DNA from: Eucalyptus grandis
Lineage: Eukaryota > Streptophyta > Magnoliopsida > Myrtales > Myrtaceae
Direction of reading: 5' to 3'
Assembly: GCF_016545825.1 (NCBI RefSeq)
Contig: NC_052622.1
Span: 3,787,001 to 3,851,000 of the forward strand
DNA: 64,000 bases
Shown here: positions 51,787 through 63,763 of the stretch, in pieces
Numbering within the stretch: the stretch's first letter is position 1
How the letters are laid out: the number at the start of each line of letters is the position of its first letter
Position numbers and translations under genes: made by a program
Notes under the pieces: model-generated
What the model saw: only the letters and a program-made list of their open reading frames with translations
Databases searched by the model: none
Told to the model about the DNA's origin: nothing

Positions 51787-54700
51787 TCATACTATTGGAA
51801 CAACAGTGGCAAGCTCTTTTTCTGAGACAGCAGCCTTGATGGTCTTCAAAGACTCCTCTATATCGTCACAGAGCTGGTGAGGATCAGGAATCACGTCCGG
51901 GTCAACTGCTACTGCAATGGTCATCTTGTTGACATAGCTTTGAAAGTGTATTGTCAATGCCTGCACAAGAAATTAGCTTCCACATCATCTTAGAGTGAGA
52001 TGTTGAAAAGCAGGTGCAGATTTGGGGATGGACTCCTAATAATATAAATACTGGATACCAGAGAAGAAGACAAAATAAATTTCAAACTTCGCATACATGT
52101 GGATGGCCGTAAACACTGGGAGCAAGGAAAGCTATTGGATGTCCATAGAAGCTGATCTCTTCTACTGGACCGATCACATTAGAGAAGGCCACAGTAGTGT
52201 TGGAAAGGAATCTGTGTGCAATTGCAGATGCCACCTGTTCACATCGAGGGAATAGACAGACAACACCAGCATTAGAGACCAAAAGTTTTTCCTTCTACAT
52301 GCCATTCTCACTTCCTACAACTAATGCTATAGTGGAATGAGAGATACACAGAAGCACACTGAAATGCAAGACAAAAAGGAAAAGTCTCTATGCACTCAGA
52401 TTTATATGTACCTTGACACCAAATAGCTTTAGCACAAGTTCTGCACATGCGAATGTTATTATAGCTTCCAGTGAGAGCTTCTTGCGATCTATCGTTGCTT
52501 TAGCTTTGCGAACATACTCTAATGGGTCATCTTCTGAACCAATGCTGAAGGGAATGAGAATGTATCCAATCCAATTGCCCCACTTGCACTTGGATTTTTT
52601 GATCATCATATCACTCAAAGCCTGTTACACGTTAATGCGGGATACAGGCATTCAAACAAAACAGTTCACACAGGGAAACTCATAGAAATGCTCTCCCATT
52701 TTGAAACTCGTACCTTCTATCAAGTGTTCAACTATAAGCACATTTATGCATACCATCATTCATCTATTTACTTTAAGAGGATGACGTACAAAGCGATTTG
52801 TCTACAAGGAATAAAAAAATTAAAGGCCCGAGATAAAAAGCTGGCAGTGCCAACAACTAATGTCAATATCTATTCGATAAGAATCTTAAATTGTGTGAAT
52901 TATATAGGCCAAAAGCAGAAACGGCCATTTAGAACTCACAAACAGAATCTATTCGACTTAGTTTTGTCGAAGTATTATGCCAATTCAACTGTCGTTGTTA
53001 AACAGAAAGATGAATTTCAAATGTTGCATAAATTTACCTCTCCTTCTCTTGCAAATCACAGACACATTCTGGAAACATTATTTACCTGGATTCCCGCTGT
53101 TGGTCTTAAATTTATGAGAACAGTAGCCCTAAGGCGCATATTTTTTGGAATGTTTGATTTCTTCTTCTTGGAATTTTGGTCTTTTCCACTCTCACCTTCT
53201 GAATAAAGCAACTGACCTTGTTAGGCAGGATTTTTGTTTTTCAATACTAAGAGTATGCGATCTGAGCAAGAATCAACTCACCATATCTTCGATTCAGATA
53301 CCGAGACAGTCCTGCTTGAGTCACTCCCAGCACAACATCATTGATGGTCTAAAAAGCAATGCAAGATAGAAGAGTCAATATCAGAATCTGGAAGAATGTG
53401 CCTAATACTACTGTGAAATAGAGACATGGAAAACATAAATCTCAACTTTCGTCCAGTGTCATAAACACTGCAGTACTGTGGAAAGTCCAAAATGAAGGAG
53501 ATTAGGCCGGGATTACTGTTGGTGCCGCAGACAAAAAGAACCAGGAACTAACACAGATTTCTGCATATTTCTCAAAGAAAACAATATGCCCATTAAGTGG
53601 TGCATTCTATGTATGCCAGCTATACGTCCAGTCTTTGTTAACCCTATAAGATGATGACAAATTTCTTAGTAATTTGATGATAATTTTACACAGCAAAAAC
53701 AAAGCAACTGCTGCTCATGTGTGCATATAAAAATCACTCTCTAATTCTCTTATCTAAGTACATCTATAGTATGATGATGAAATTGAGTCAAAAAGATGCA
53801 GCAGCATAAGCTTGATAAAACTAACCATATTCAGTGCACTCTTAATGAGTTTTATGTCATCCAAACTGACTGTCCGGTGCACAAATCTCTTGGTAGTTTT
53901 TGCAACCCCTGGTCCACCTTTAACCAGGCTCTCTGTATCTTTCAGGAAACAATATGTCGCCACAAAAACCGAGAAGTCTACAATAGTGTTCCAAATTAAC
54001 CTGAACATTGACCACAAGGCCAAAATGAACCACCAAAACCCGCCTGAATTCTGTGTTCCTGCACTTTTCTTTCCAGGAATAGTAGGTAGTGCTTCTGGGT
54101 CAGCTGTTTTCCGTGTACAAGCCAGGAGCAGAGACATAAGCGATGCGCCGTCGCCCATCGAGTGGTGGATGCGGAAAATCGCCACAGCCTCAGCATCTGA
54201 AGTCTTGACATTCAGGAGATGAAGCTCCCACAGCGGTCTGGACATGTCCAGAGGTGTTTTTGTTAGATAGGAAATATAGTCCTCCACGAATCGGTCTGGT
54301 GTGTCCATGTCAGGGTCCACATCAGGAACAATAACATGCTCATCTAAGTTCATCTTCGTCTGAACCCACTTCATTTTTCCACTTCTCTTTATATCTCCCA
54401 CCTTCCTTCCCACAACCAACAAAACAGCAGAGATGCATATTAGGGAGGCGGCATTTAATCACAAGGTCAATACATGTCGGGGCGAAAGCTCCGGTTCTCG
54501 GACGCAAACAATTTTAGAGCATTCTCAGTTATATTTCATTTGAATGGATTGCCAAGCTGGGGCAATCTAAGAGCGTGGAAAACCATATGGGAATTGTACA
54601 CTTTAGTTTCCTTTGCAGCCAAGTGTAGTCACTTGTCAATGCTTTTCTTGTGTACTCCCTTCACATTTCGGTTCTTTGGGGATTTATTGTCCTAAAACAA

Positions 54701-55237
54701 TGCGGCAGCTAATACCCTTGTGGCCTAGACAGCATAGAGCAGAAAAAGGAAAAGGACAAGGGCAAAGTCGTCCGTCAAACTCTACATCTTTGCTTTCCCA
54801 GAATAAGAAAATAAAAAAGAAATACAACACAGAGTATTCGGACAGAACCATCAGTTTTAACCACAAAGAAAGAGGCATCAAGAACAGCCTTTTCCATTAG
54901 GGTCATTAGCCAAGAACATGGAAGAACAAGAACCTTATTAAATTTTGGAAAGTCAAAAAACAAGAAGAAATGAAGAAAACGAAAGAACTGGACGCACCAT
55001 TTTACTGGAGAAACGAGGGTGCTTGAGCAGAGTCTCCTCCAGCCCTGCTTTGACCACGCCCGGATTGATCCTCGTCTTGCAACCCATGATCGCGAGTATG
55101 TAACAGTTGAACCTCGGCGCGTGGAACAGACGGGCCGCCGGGCTCAACTTCTCCGCGCCTCCGCCCCCCGCCGCCGCGGGGCCGTTGACCGCCGCTTCTC
55201 CTCCTCCCCCTCCAGCTTCCGTCATTTCGATTGCCAT
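51787..55237 (-). CDS. Wax ester synthase/diacylglycerol acyltransferase (WSD family)
   Basis: Acyl-CoA-dependent acyltransferase that joins fatty acyl groups to fatty alcohols (wax esters) or diacylglycerol, normally at the ER or plasma membrane. Seven exons with GT-AG borders: 55,237-54,998; 54,401-53,826; 53,348-53,282; 53,198-53,086; 52,621-52,412; 52,234-52,097; 51,960-51,787. They join without a stop into 505 residues, the usual size. The catalytic HHxxxDG motif is HHSMGDG at ~159-165. A hydrophobic stretch (WWFILALWSMFRLIW) lies at ~196-227. The C-terminal domain has TINDVVLGVTQAGLSRYLNR, KWGNWIGYILIPFSIG, FSNVIGPVEEISFYGHP and SYVNKMTIAVAVD, ending VVPIV. The start is the first ATG; a second lies four codons on. 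The N-terminus is Gly/Ala-rich before LSPAARLFHAP. No lesion was seen. Substrate preference cannot be told from sequence. Confidence 0.95.
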
Positions 55238-57190
55238 GACTCCAACCTACTCCCTAAACTAACTCCATCGAGTCATGGACTTTTAAACCACCCATACTTT
55301 TTCTTTTTTCTTTCTTGGATTCAAAAAAATGCACGAGTCCAAGAAGATGAGCTGGAAAATCTCTTCAATTCGAAGACTGCGCCTTAAGCTTCGGAAAGAA
55401 CCGACCCAATTCGCGAGTCAAAGCAGTCGGTCTTGAAAGCCGAGCTTCTAGATATACAGCTATCCCGGCGTCTTCAATGGCGCCGCGAGCTCGTCACAAG
55501 AAAAGCCCATCAATCCAAGAAGCCCGACTCGTTCCGCTCCGCTCCAAAACGTTGACGCCGCCGTCGGCCTGGATCGCGTGCTGCGTTAACCTCGCGTGCC
55601 CGCAACGGGAAGCGCCGGATGGTGGGGCTGCTTGGGCGCTGAGATTCTTCCGACCATGTGGACGAATCGACTGATTCTGCCTTCTCGGTGGATTTTTATA
55701 GGACGCGATGCGAGCGTGTCGTCTTGCGCTTTGCCGTTTCTTCTGTTTTTAACCAGAACGATGTTCGTGCAAAACGCCCGAGGGAATAGAAATCTGCCGT
55801 CGACCGCGGTAGATTCCTCCCTTGTTGTAATGACTGCGCGTGCGTGCACGCCGAGATTCATTTGCATGCCTAATTTCCATTCTCAAATTTTAGTTAATGA
55901 AAAAAAATAAATATCATTTTTTTTCAAAATGCAATTTAGGCCGAACTTTGCCTGAGTAAGTCATTTTCCGTGACATTTATGTGATGGAGAATGTTCCGTT
56001 GTCCTGTGATTAAAGCGATTTTGCTAATTACAACCATGTTCTACATCACTTTCGCAGTTTTATTATCAAAAACTCTAAAAATTACCTATATGGATCTCGA
56101 GTTCGGCTATCGGAAGGGAATAGTGCAAGTGTCGATAAATCAAGTAACATCAAGACTTCAAACCCGAATATCAACCAGTTAAATCCATTGGCCAACTTAA
56201 GGGGGAGCCAATGGTGACCCTTGCTCCTTAGGTCTCCAATTTTCTTTTTAGTGTTAGGCTAAGAAGTTAATCAACAAATTCCGCATATAGTTTAGTTTAG
56301 CATCTCACCCTGCATAATTCAAAATTATCAATTTGTCATTACTCAGACCCATAGTTCGGCTCCATGCTAGCACAAATCTCGGGTCCAATTGCCAAGGACC
56401 TTGAGAAATTTGGTGGCCGAGATGGCTCGACGATGGAGAGTGAGGGGGAAGTTTCAAAAATCCGAAGCATACATGGATTTTGCAAATCGAAGACTATAGG
56501 TACGCCCACCACAGAATTTCTTTCACTAGACTCATTATCCAAAGTAATGAACCTTTTTTTGGAAAAATAAATAACCATAATAGAAATGTCATTTTTTTTT
56601 TTTTTGGCAATTTAGATTTATTGGGGGGCATACATGTTAAAAATTACACGTAATTATGTCTTTTATGTCGAGATTAAAGAAGAGTTGACGGTTGGTGTGG
56701 TCAGGGATTTGACTTGTAGTTGTCAGGTAAGACAAGACCAACGGTCGCTACCCTATTCGCCAAACGTGGCACTCACGTTGATGTCTGATCTTGGGCATTC
56801 TGTATTAGATTTGCTTTTAACATCGTGATTCCGGCGTGGGTCTTAGATGAATATATTAAATTCCAATTTATGACAGGGTAGTGTGCTGTCAATCTCGTGC
56901 TCGGGCGTCTTTCGCCTCCCATGATGAAGACACGCAATTTAAGATATTTGAACAGCGCTTAGAAGCTTTCCATCTCTTAATTGTCAAAGGAAATTTGGGT
57001 GAAGGATTAGCAATGGCATATTTGAGATTTAAATAAAACTTAGTGATCTTTTTATGAAATAAAAAAATTGGGATAGAATTGGAATTTAGTCTAAAATCGA
57101 GTTTTTCTAATGGAAAAGTCATTGGAGACAGATTAAAGTGTCACGGTTCATGAATCTTTCCATACTCATGACATTATGAACGGTCCTTCG
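55238..57190. other. WSD promoter side and spacer, no gene recognised
   Basis: The block nearest 55,238 is presumed WSD promoter and 5' UTR. The GC-richer stretch at 55,470-55,870 has overlapping frames on both strands (55,586-55,867 minus; 55,596-55,910 plus) without known domains. The short frame at 56,364-56,570 is also unrecognised. Confidence 0.45.
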
Positions 57191-57194
57191 GGTT

Positions 57195-57905
57195 ATTTAT
57201 GGCGCGTTTTGTAACATTTCGTTTAAAAATTATTTTAAGAAACAAAAATAGAATAAAATGTTTATGTTCCGAGGAACAATTTTTGAACAAAAAAACGTAT
57301 TTGGTAAACTTGTTACAAGAATAAAAAAAAAAACACGTTTGATAAATTTGTATAATTTTTTTTATTTTAATTTTTAATGTTTTTATTTTAATTTTTCTAT
57401 TTTCTTTCTTATTTTTCTTATTTATTTTTAATTTTTTTTTTTTTTTTCTTCTTTTGGCCGGTCGCCGGCCTCGCCATGGCCGGCGAGGCTCGGCGTCACG
57501 GCCACCGCTAGGCGAGCTCGGCCTCGTCGGATCCGGGTCAAGCCTCGCTAGGGTGGGCGACGCTTGGCCTCGCTGGAGGCCGGCGATGCTCTAGCGAGGT
57601 CGCCGACCCTCAACGCTCTGGCCGGTCGCCAATCATGGCCGAGGCCGGCGACCAGCCAAAGAAAAAGAAAGAAAAAAAGAAGAAAAAGAGAGAAGAAGAA
57701 AATGTTCCTAAAATTTGTTCCAAAAATAAGAAACAACTTTTTTTTGTTTCTTATTTCGTTCCAAATGTGTTTTTGGGAACAAAAAAATAATTTTGGAATA
57801 AAACTCAAACAAACACGTTTTTGTTCCTTTTTTTGTTTCCAGGAAAAAAAAACAAAAAAATTGTTTTAAAACAGAAAAAAGAAATCAAAACAAACGCAGT
57901 CTTAG
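57195..57905. mobile_element. GC-cored MITE-like element
   Basis: The imperfect ends are GGCGCGTTTTGTAAC on the left and, inward from the right, AAGACTGCGTTTGTTTTG. Sub-terminal 'gttcc...ggaac' and 'aaaca' words are mirrored. The core at about 57,455-57,655 is GC-rich ('ggccggcgaggctcggc') between a pyrimidine tract and a purine tract. No transposase and no clear target duplication. Confidence 0.55.
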
Positions 57906-59012
57906 CGAAGAGTGAAGATGAGGGAACGAACACAACTAGTCCTGTGAGTAGTGTCGAATGGTTGGTATTGGGAGTTCTAGGATAGAAGGATTATATCACT
58001 TAGAGCTCTAAATGCGAGATTAGCCTCCCGTGGACAAACGGTTGAAGCCGATGTCATTCTCTTAACGAAGTCATAACAAGCAAAAACCAATTGTTGAACC
58101 TAAAAGATCTGCTATCCCACTTGATGGACTAGACGCCTGAATGAAGTTAAGCGTGGTACGATCTCGTACAGAGAAGCTATCTACCATATTGTTCGTTGGA
58201 ACAGCTATAAAAAGAAGGTTGAGCTAGTGAATTTCGCTTGCCGGGTGCCGCACGGGTCGTTCCATAACCAAGAATTTTTTATTAAACTCTAGAAAAAGTT
58301 TCTTTCATAAAAAAATAAATGATTACCTACAAAAAAAAAAATTCAACATTTATAATAAACATAAATTATTTGTTGATAATGAAAATACTTTTTATTGACT
58401 AATTATTTTAAATAATTATTTTTAATAAAATGTTTTTTAAATTATCTATTTTTTCTCGACACAAACGAAGGTTAAATCATGTTTATATTTCGAGTAGAAG
58501 TGGCAAATATCAAGTTTGAAATATCCCAATCTGTAATAAAAGTCACGAACCACCGCTACTCCTAGCCTTAACTGCACAGCGTGAACTGACAGGTTGACGT
58601 TCTAGGAGAGCGATGGCGAGTCTTCAATGCGAGCTGACGGGGTTCGAGGACCAGGAACAGACTGACAGGAAAGTAAACGGCATTCGCGGCCGTGCGTCCG
58701 ATCCCGATATCCCCCAGCCCCCAGCGAATCCGCCCGCGTCCGATTCTCACCTATTCGTACTTGTACAACATCCAAACTGACAGAGGGGCAACGAACGACA
58801 GTGTACCCTGGACTGGTCCTGGATCTATTCCCCATTCAACGTGAAGTCCCCCCCCTACCCTGGTACTTCAAGCAGTATAGCCGGAGTCACTGACACGAAA
58901 ACGTGAAGGCATTTGTCGTTTCCGGTCTTGTTTTGTACGGCGGTCTTTGGAGGGCAGTCGAATCAAGGTCGAGTTCCAAGGCATCCTACGACTTGCCTAA
59001 CTAGATCACTGA
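57906..59012. other. Spacer, no gene recognised
   Basis: The GC-richer block at 58,560-58,860 contains a 55-codon plus-strand frame from the ATG at 58,612 (MASLQCELTGFEDQEQ...), with no known family. The rest is AT-rich. Confidence 0.4.
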
Positions 59013-59109
59013 GGCGCGTTTAATAAGGCCTTTATTCCGAGAAACATTTTTTTTATTAAAAAATGATTTTTTTCTATATCTATTTTCAGAAATAATTTAT
59101 GAGTAAAAA

Positions 59110-59303
59110 AACCACCGCCAGCAGTGACTTTGATGGTTTCGCACTTTTCCCCCACCGAGGAGAGGGGTTCAAAACCTTGCGTCCTCGTTACGCGACTCAC
59201 CCGCGGCCGGGTCCGTGATGGTAACCCGGCCGTCTTGGGTTTACCTTGCCGAATGCCTACTGCTCGAGGGTTCCCGAGTCACAAAAAAAATAATAATAAG
59301 AAA
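59110..59303 (+). mobile_element. SINE-like element with target duplication
   Basis: About 194 bp inserted into the arm of the GC-cored element. TTATGAGTAAAAA is repeated perfectly at 59,097-59,109 and 59,304-59,316. A B-box-like GGGGTTCAAAACC lies near 59,162, and the 3' end is A-rich ('acaaaaaaaataataataag'). These are features of a tRNA-derived retroposon. The A box is not clear. Confidence 0.6.
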
Positions 59304-59748
59304 TTATGAGTAAAAACGCATTTGGTAATTTCTCAAAATTTCTATTCCCAAAATAGAAATACGTTTGGTAAAATCTTAGATTTTTTATTTATTTCTTTTA
59401 GTTCTTTTTCATTTTTTTCATTTTTTTTATTTTTCTCTTTGGGACCATCATCATGGCGGCGACCGACTTGGCAATGTCTGGCGAGCTCGGCCTTGCCAGA
59501 TCCGGGGCAAGGCTCGGCCGACAAGCCTTGCCGTGGCTCGACGTCTTTGGGGGTCGACGATGCTTTGGCAAAGTTGTTAACCCTCGTTTGGTCGGTCGCA
59601 CGGCGCGGCCATGGCCAAGGTCAAGTAACTAGCCAAAAGGAAGAAGAAGTAGAAGAAAAAGAAGAGAGAAAATTTGATTCTAAAAATTGTTTCTAGGAAT
59701 AAACTTTTTTTTTCTACTTCTTATTTCTATTGCAAACCTATTACCGAG

Positions 59749-59925
59749 AACAATTTTTTTTTTTTTTTTTTGGTAAAGGGTAAGAATATATTAAGCAAAT
59801 GACAAAAATACAAGAATTCGGAGCCAAAGCTCACACTCTAGCTGCGGGAGAACAAGGAGAGTGAGAGGGAGCCAAATCAAAAAAACAAAGGCAAAAAGAA
59901 CAAGCTAAACAACCCACGGCACTAC
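59749..59925 (-). mobile_element. LINE 3' tail
   Basis: A T tract is followed by 'ggtaaagggtaagaatatat' on the plus strand. This is how a minus-strand LINE 3' end with its poly(A) tail looks. Only the non-coding end is present. Confidence 0.45.
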
Positions 59926-60010
59926 ATTTCTATTCTTTTTTCATTCCCTAGAACAAAAGAATATAAATTTTATTTTGGAGAACAAAAATTGTTTTTAACA
60001 AATAGGTCCT

Positions 60011-62230
60011 TAGGATAACGTTTCTATTTTTCTCGATTTTTATTTTTTGTTCCCCGAAACAAAAAAAACAACATAAATTCGTTTGGTAACATCAACTTAT
60101 TTTTTTATTCCTCGGAATAACAAAATGACTAGGGGATAGATTTAGAATAGAAATAAGGAAAAAAAAAAAGTAGCTTCTTGTTTCTAGGAACAATTTTTAA
60201 AAATAAGTCATTTTTTTCTTTTTTATTTTTCTTTTGTTCTTCTTCCTTATTGTGGCCACCACCGGCCACCTCCGACGCCCGTGGCCACTATCGGCCAACC
60301 GTCGGTAAGGGTCCGCATGGTAATCTTCCCGGCCCACCCAAAATTTCTATTCTTCTCTTCCCTAACAAAAAAAAGAATAAAACCCGTTTGATAACGGCAA
60401 GTTAGTTTTTGTTCAGGAACAAAAAGTTAGCCCGGAATGGTTTTGGAATAGAATGAGAAGTAAAAAAGTTGCTTCTTGTTCAGGGAACAAGTTTAAGAAA
60501 TAAGTTAATTTTTTTTTTTTATTTTATTCTTCTCTTGTTGATCGCCATTGACCGTTGTTGACCGCCGCCGCGCGCGCCCGCCGCCGCCGGCCGACCGCCG
60601 CCGGCCGCCGACCGCCGCTGGGAGGCCGACCGGGACCGCCGCCGGAGGCCGGACCGCCGCCGCTGCCGGAGGTCGACCAGCCGTCGCCGCCAGCCGATCG
60701 CCGAGGCGACCGACCAACGCCGCCCGCTTACCGGTCGCCCTGGTCGCAGCCGTCGGATGCCGCCAGCTGGCCGCTTCTGTCGCTGGGCGTCGAACGCCGC
60801 CCTTGATCGCCCCGGTCGCCCGTTGACGCCGCCCTTGATCGCCGCTGATCCGCTGCGTCGAACGCCGCCCGCCCTGTCGCCCGCCCGGTCGCCGTCAGAC
60901 GCCCGCCGCTGTCGCCGCTGATCGCCGTCGCTGCCGGCCGCCGCCCGGTCGCCCTTGATCGCCGGGACCGCCCGCGACGTCGCCGCCGCTGTCGCCGTCG
61001 CCGCCGGACGCCGCTCGCCGATCGCCGTCGCTGTTAGCCGCGCGGTCGCCGCCGGTCACCGTGACGCCGCCGCCGGGCGCCCGATCGCCGTCAGACGCGC
61101 CCGCCGGCTCGCCGCCTGTCGCCGCCGGACGCCGCCCGCCCGCTTGGTCGCCGTCGCGCGCCGCCGCCTTGGTCGCCGCCCGGTCGCCGGACGCGCCGCC
61201 GGCCGCCGAGGCCGACCGACTTTCGCCGCCGCCGCTGTCGCGTCGGCCGACCGTTCTTGCCGCGCCGCCGCCGGAGGCCGACCGCGCCCGGCCGCCGCCA
61301 GTCGCCAGACGCCTGGGCCGCCGCCGCCACCGCACGTCCCCGCCATCGGCCGAGCCGCCGGCCGACCGCCGCGCGACCGCTGCTGCCAGACGGCCCATGG
61401 CCCGCCCTCCGGCGGCCGGTGTTCGGCGGTCGACGGCGGGCCGATGGGCCGTGCGGCGGCAATCGGCGACGGCTGGCGGCGGCGGCGGTCGACCGGCGGA
61501 CGGCGGGCGGCGGCGGCGTCCGGTCTACCAAAGCAAAAAAAAAAAAAAAACAAATAAATATAACAAAGAAACCGTTTTTTACCAAACGCATTTCTATTCT
61601 TTTTCTATTTCTAGAGTAAAAATTTTGTGTAGTTATCAAACGGGTTTTTTTACATAGAAATTGTTCCCCGAATAGAAATAGAAAAGAACTATTTCGAAAA
61701 GAAATTGTTCCCACCCAAGAAATGTTCTCATGCGCACCCTAAGCGACCACCACCGCCGCTTGATCGCCGACGACGGTCTCTACCGCTCATGCCCCACCGG
61801 CCGCCGCCTCTGCCCCACCGGCCAACGACCATCGGCAACCAACCGCCGCTTGTTTCGCACGATTGTTGCCTACCATCGCACAACCGCTGATCGTTGCCGC
61901 CAACCACTAATGCAGGTGGCCGCGAGAGGGGGCGAAAGCTGGTGGCCTGCGAGCGGCGGTCCTGCGGTGGCAATCGGTGGCGATAGTCAACGGTTGTGTG
62001 GCAACGGGCAACGATCGTGCGGTCAATAAGCAAGAAAAAAAAAACAAATAAATACAAAAGTTTATAAATTGCACCAAACACATTTCTATTTTTTTTTTCT
62101 ATTCTAAGAATAGAAATTTTGTATAATTATCAAATGCTTTATTGTACTCAAAAATTGTTCCCTAGAGTAGAAATAAAAAAAAAATTATTCTCGAAAAGAA
62201 ATAGTCATCCGGAATAGAAACGTTCTTGGT
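60011..62230. mobile_element. Cluster of GC-cored MITE-like pieces
   Basis: Repeated AT-rich arms ('cgtttggtaacatc', 'cgtttgataacggc', 'gtagttatcaaacggg', 'ttgttcc..ggaac') alternate with GC-rich cores at about 60,255-60,340, 60,542-61,525 and 61,735-62,025. The arms face each other around each core. Element boundaries overlap and could not be separated cleanly. No transposase. Confidence 0.5.
60542..61525. repeat. ~1 kb GC-rich simple-repeat-like core
   Basis: Almost entirely made of GCCGCC, GTCGCC, GACCGCC and GGCCG words, extremely CpG-dense, between an AT-rich pyrimidine tract and an A tract. It produces long overlapping open frames on both strands (up to about 200 codons), all Arg/Ala/Pro/Gly-rich; these come from composition and are not genes. 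Confidence 0.85.
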
Positions 62231-62429
62231 GCTCTTCTTTGGTGGAATTTTGATGGCGGGGTTGTGGACTGGATGGGGACAGATCAGGCTGAAAGTGAAC
62301 CGCTTTCAGCCCGTTGGTCACCGGTCGGAATTGAATGGGAGCACCAGATTCGGCAGATGGCTCTGTCTTGACGCAGTAAAAGTACATTGACCATTTTATT
62401 CCTTACTCTGGTTTTAAAAAACTCGAAGA

Positions 62430-63763
62430 TAATATGGGGAAAAAAAAGGCTGCACCAATGTATGCGTCCCATACAGTAAACTTCTGCTCCAGGCCTCCGG
62501 TTGCAGCCCACGGAGAGCTACCACAGGAATTCCGAATGAGTAAATGAAATTGCTGATTCCGGTAGATCAACAATTTTTTGTTTGCATTGACTTAATTTGA
62601 ATTTGCATACTGATGGGAGGAATTTCAGCAAATTTAGTCTTTCGTAGGGGTATTATGCAGCATTCAATGCCATGTTAATATAATTGAGCTTTCACTTGCG
62701 TGCATTCACTTACTAAATGCTTAGTATATCTTGTCAGGCGCCGAAACAGCTTTGTCCATGTGGAACGGGTTCGCTTCCCTTCTTGCATTGTGCAACTGCC
62801 ATAACAATAAGTCAATGCTCTTAGCAACTAACCACTACTTGTTTGGGTTTTGAACCATCATACCCCTGTTCTGCTCTCCTCATGCAGATATTTGCTTCCC
62901 AACTGTCATTCTTTTAGCTTAAGGTTTTTCTTGTAGTTTATTACTTACTACATGTGCATCGCGCCACCCAAGTATTACTCGAAAGGACACTGTTGAGCTC
63001 TCAATTTTATTATGAAGATTGACTTGCAGATTATATCTATAGATATCCTCCAAAACTCTGTTTAATAACCATTTCTTAGAGCAATGTATAATTGGAACCC
63101 CCCAACAAATTCCCGGAGAAATTACTCCCATTGAGAAGTAGGCAAGGACCATATTTAACTTGACCTTGAATAAGCCAATGCAAAAATCAAAATAACATGT
63201 TTACATGGTACCTCGATTAGAGGAATGTTGAAACAGGTTATAACTTGGTGCTAGTCCATTGCATTCAACGGAATCTACGTGAGCATCCATAGAATTACGA
63301 ACCATTGGAATCAGTAGCATATGTCATCATACTGTAAATAGTTCAGCTACAGCATAGCCATATATCCAAATTGTAATAATTGCAAGGGCGAAGACATGAT
63401 GCATGGATATAACTAACCGAGCAACAAGTTTCATCACAATACCAAATACAAAGGATTGGAGAAGACTGATAAGACCCAAAAGTTTTCTTATAAGACTGAA
63501 TTGATTTGAAACTGCAATATCAAAAATATATATATATATATATATATATATGATTAAATCAATATATATATATATATATATATATTAATCCTGCATTTCC
63601 ATTGAGGCAAAAAAGAAGAAGAAGAAGAAGAGAATAGGAAATAAGATCCAACCCTTGCACTAGATATATTGACAAGGCGAACAGAACCATCTCTTGCACC
63701 AGTAACAGCAAGACTTGAATCAGAGCTCATCGTCATGCATGTCAATCCTTCAGCATGGAAAAC
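62430..63763 (-). pseudogene. WD40-repeat protein (AAMP-like) exons, partial and damaged
   Basis: Three minus-strand exons of a WD40 protein resembling plant angio-associated migratory cell protein homologues. Exon A (63,763-63,653, proper AG and GT borders) reads EGLTCMTMSSDSSLAVTGAR then DGSVRLVNISSAR. Exon B (63,302-63,244) reads RNSMDAHVDSVECNGLAPS, but is preceded by TG where AG is expected and followed by TT where GT is expected. Exon C (from 62,517, after TAG) reads PWAATGGLEQKFTVWDA and then runs into a stop. The phases A-B (0) and B-C (2) fit one gene, so the exons belong together, yet B cannot be spliced normally and the next WD repeats were not found. The N-terminal repeats would lie beyond the right edge. 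Confidence 0.6.
63524..63585. repeat. (AT)n microsatellite, two blocks
   Basis: Two AT runs separated by 'gattaaatca', within the intron between WD40 exons A and B. Confidence 0.9.

Larger units (their letters stand above)
59013..60010. mobile_element. GC-cored MITE-like element carrying nested insertions
   Basis: It starts near GGCGCGTTTAATAAGGCC, with mirrored 'tctattccc' and 'ggaacaa' words on the right. The core at about 59,450-59,630 is GC-rich, with a pyrimidine tract before it and a purine tract after. A SINE-like element and a LINE tail have inserted into its arms, and the outer right boundary is approximate. Confidence 0.5.

Noticed and set aside
52688..53206. 172-codon plus-strand open frame
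   Set aside because: It covers WSD intron 4 and is antisense to exon 4; no domain.
53812..54222. 136-codon plus-strand open frame
   Set aside because: Antisense shadow of WSD exon 2.
60548..61714. Long overlapping open frames on both strands (165-207 codons)
   Set aside because: They arise from GC-only low-complexity DNA that lacks stop codons. The products are Arg/Ala/Pro/Gly repeats with no domain, and the frames on opposite strands mirror each other.
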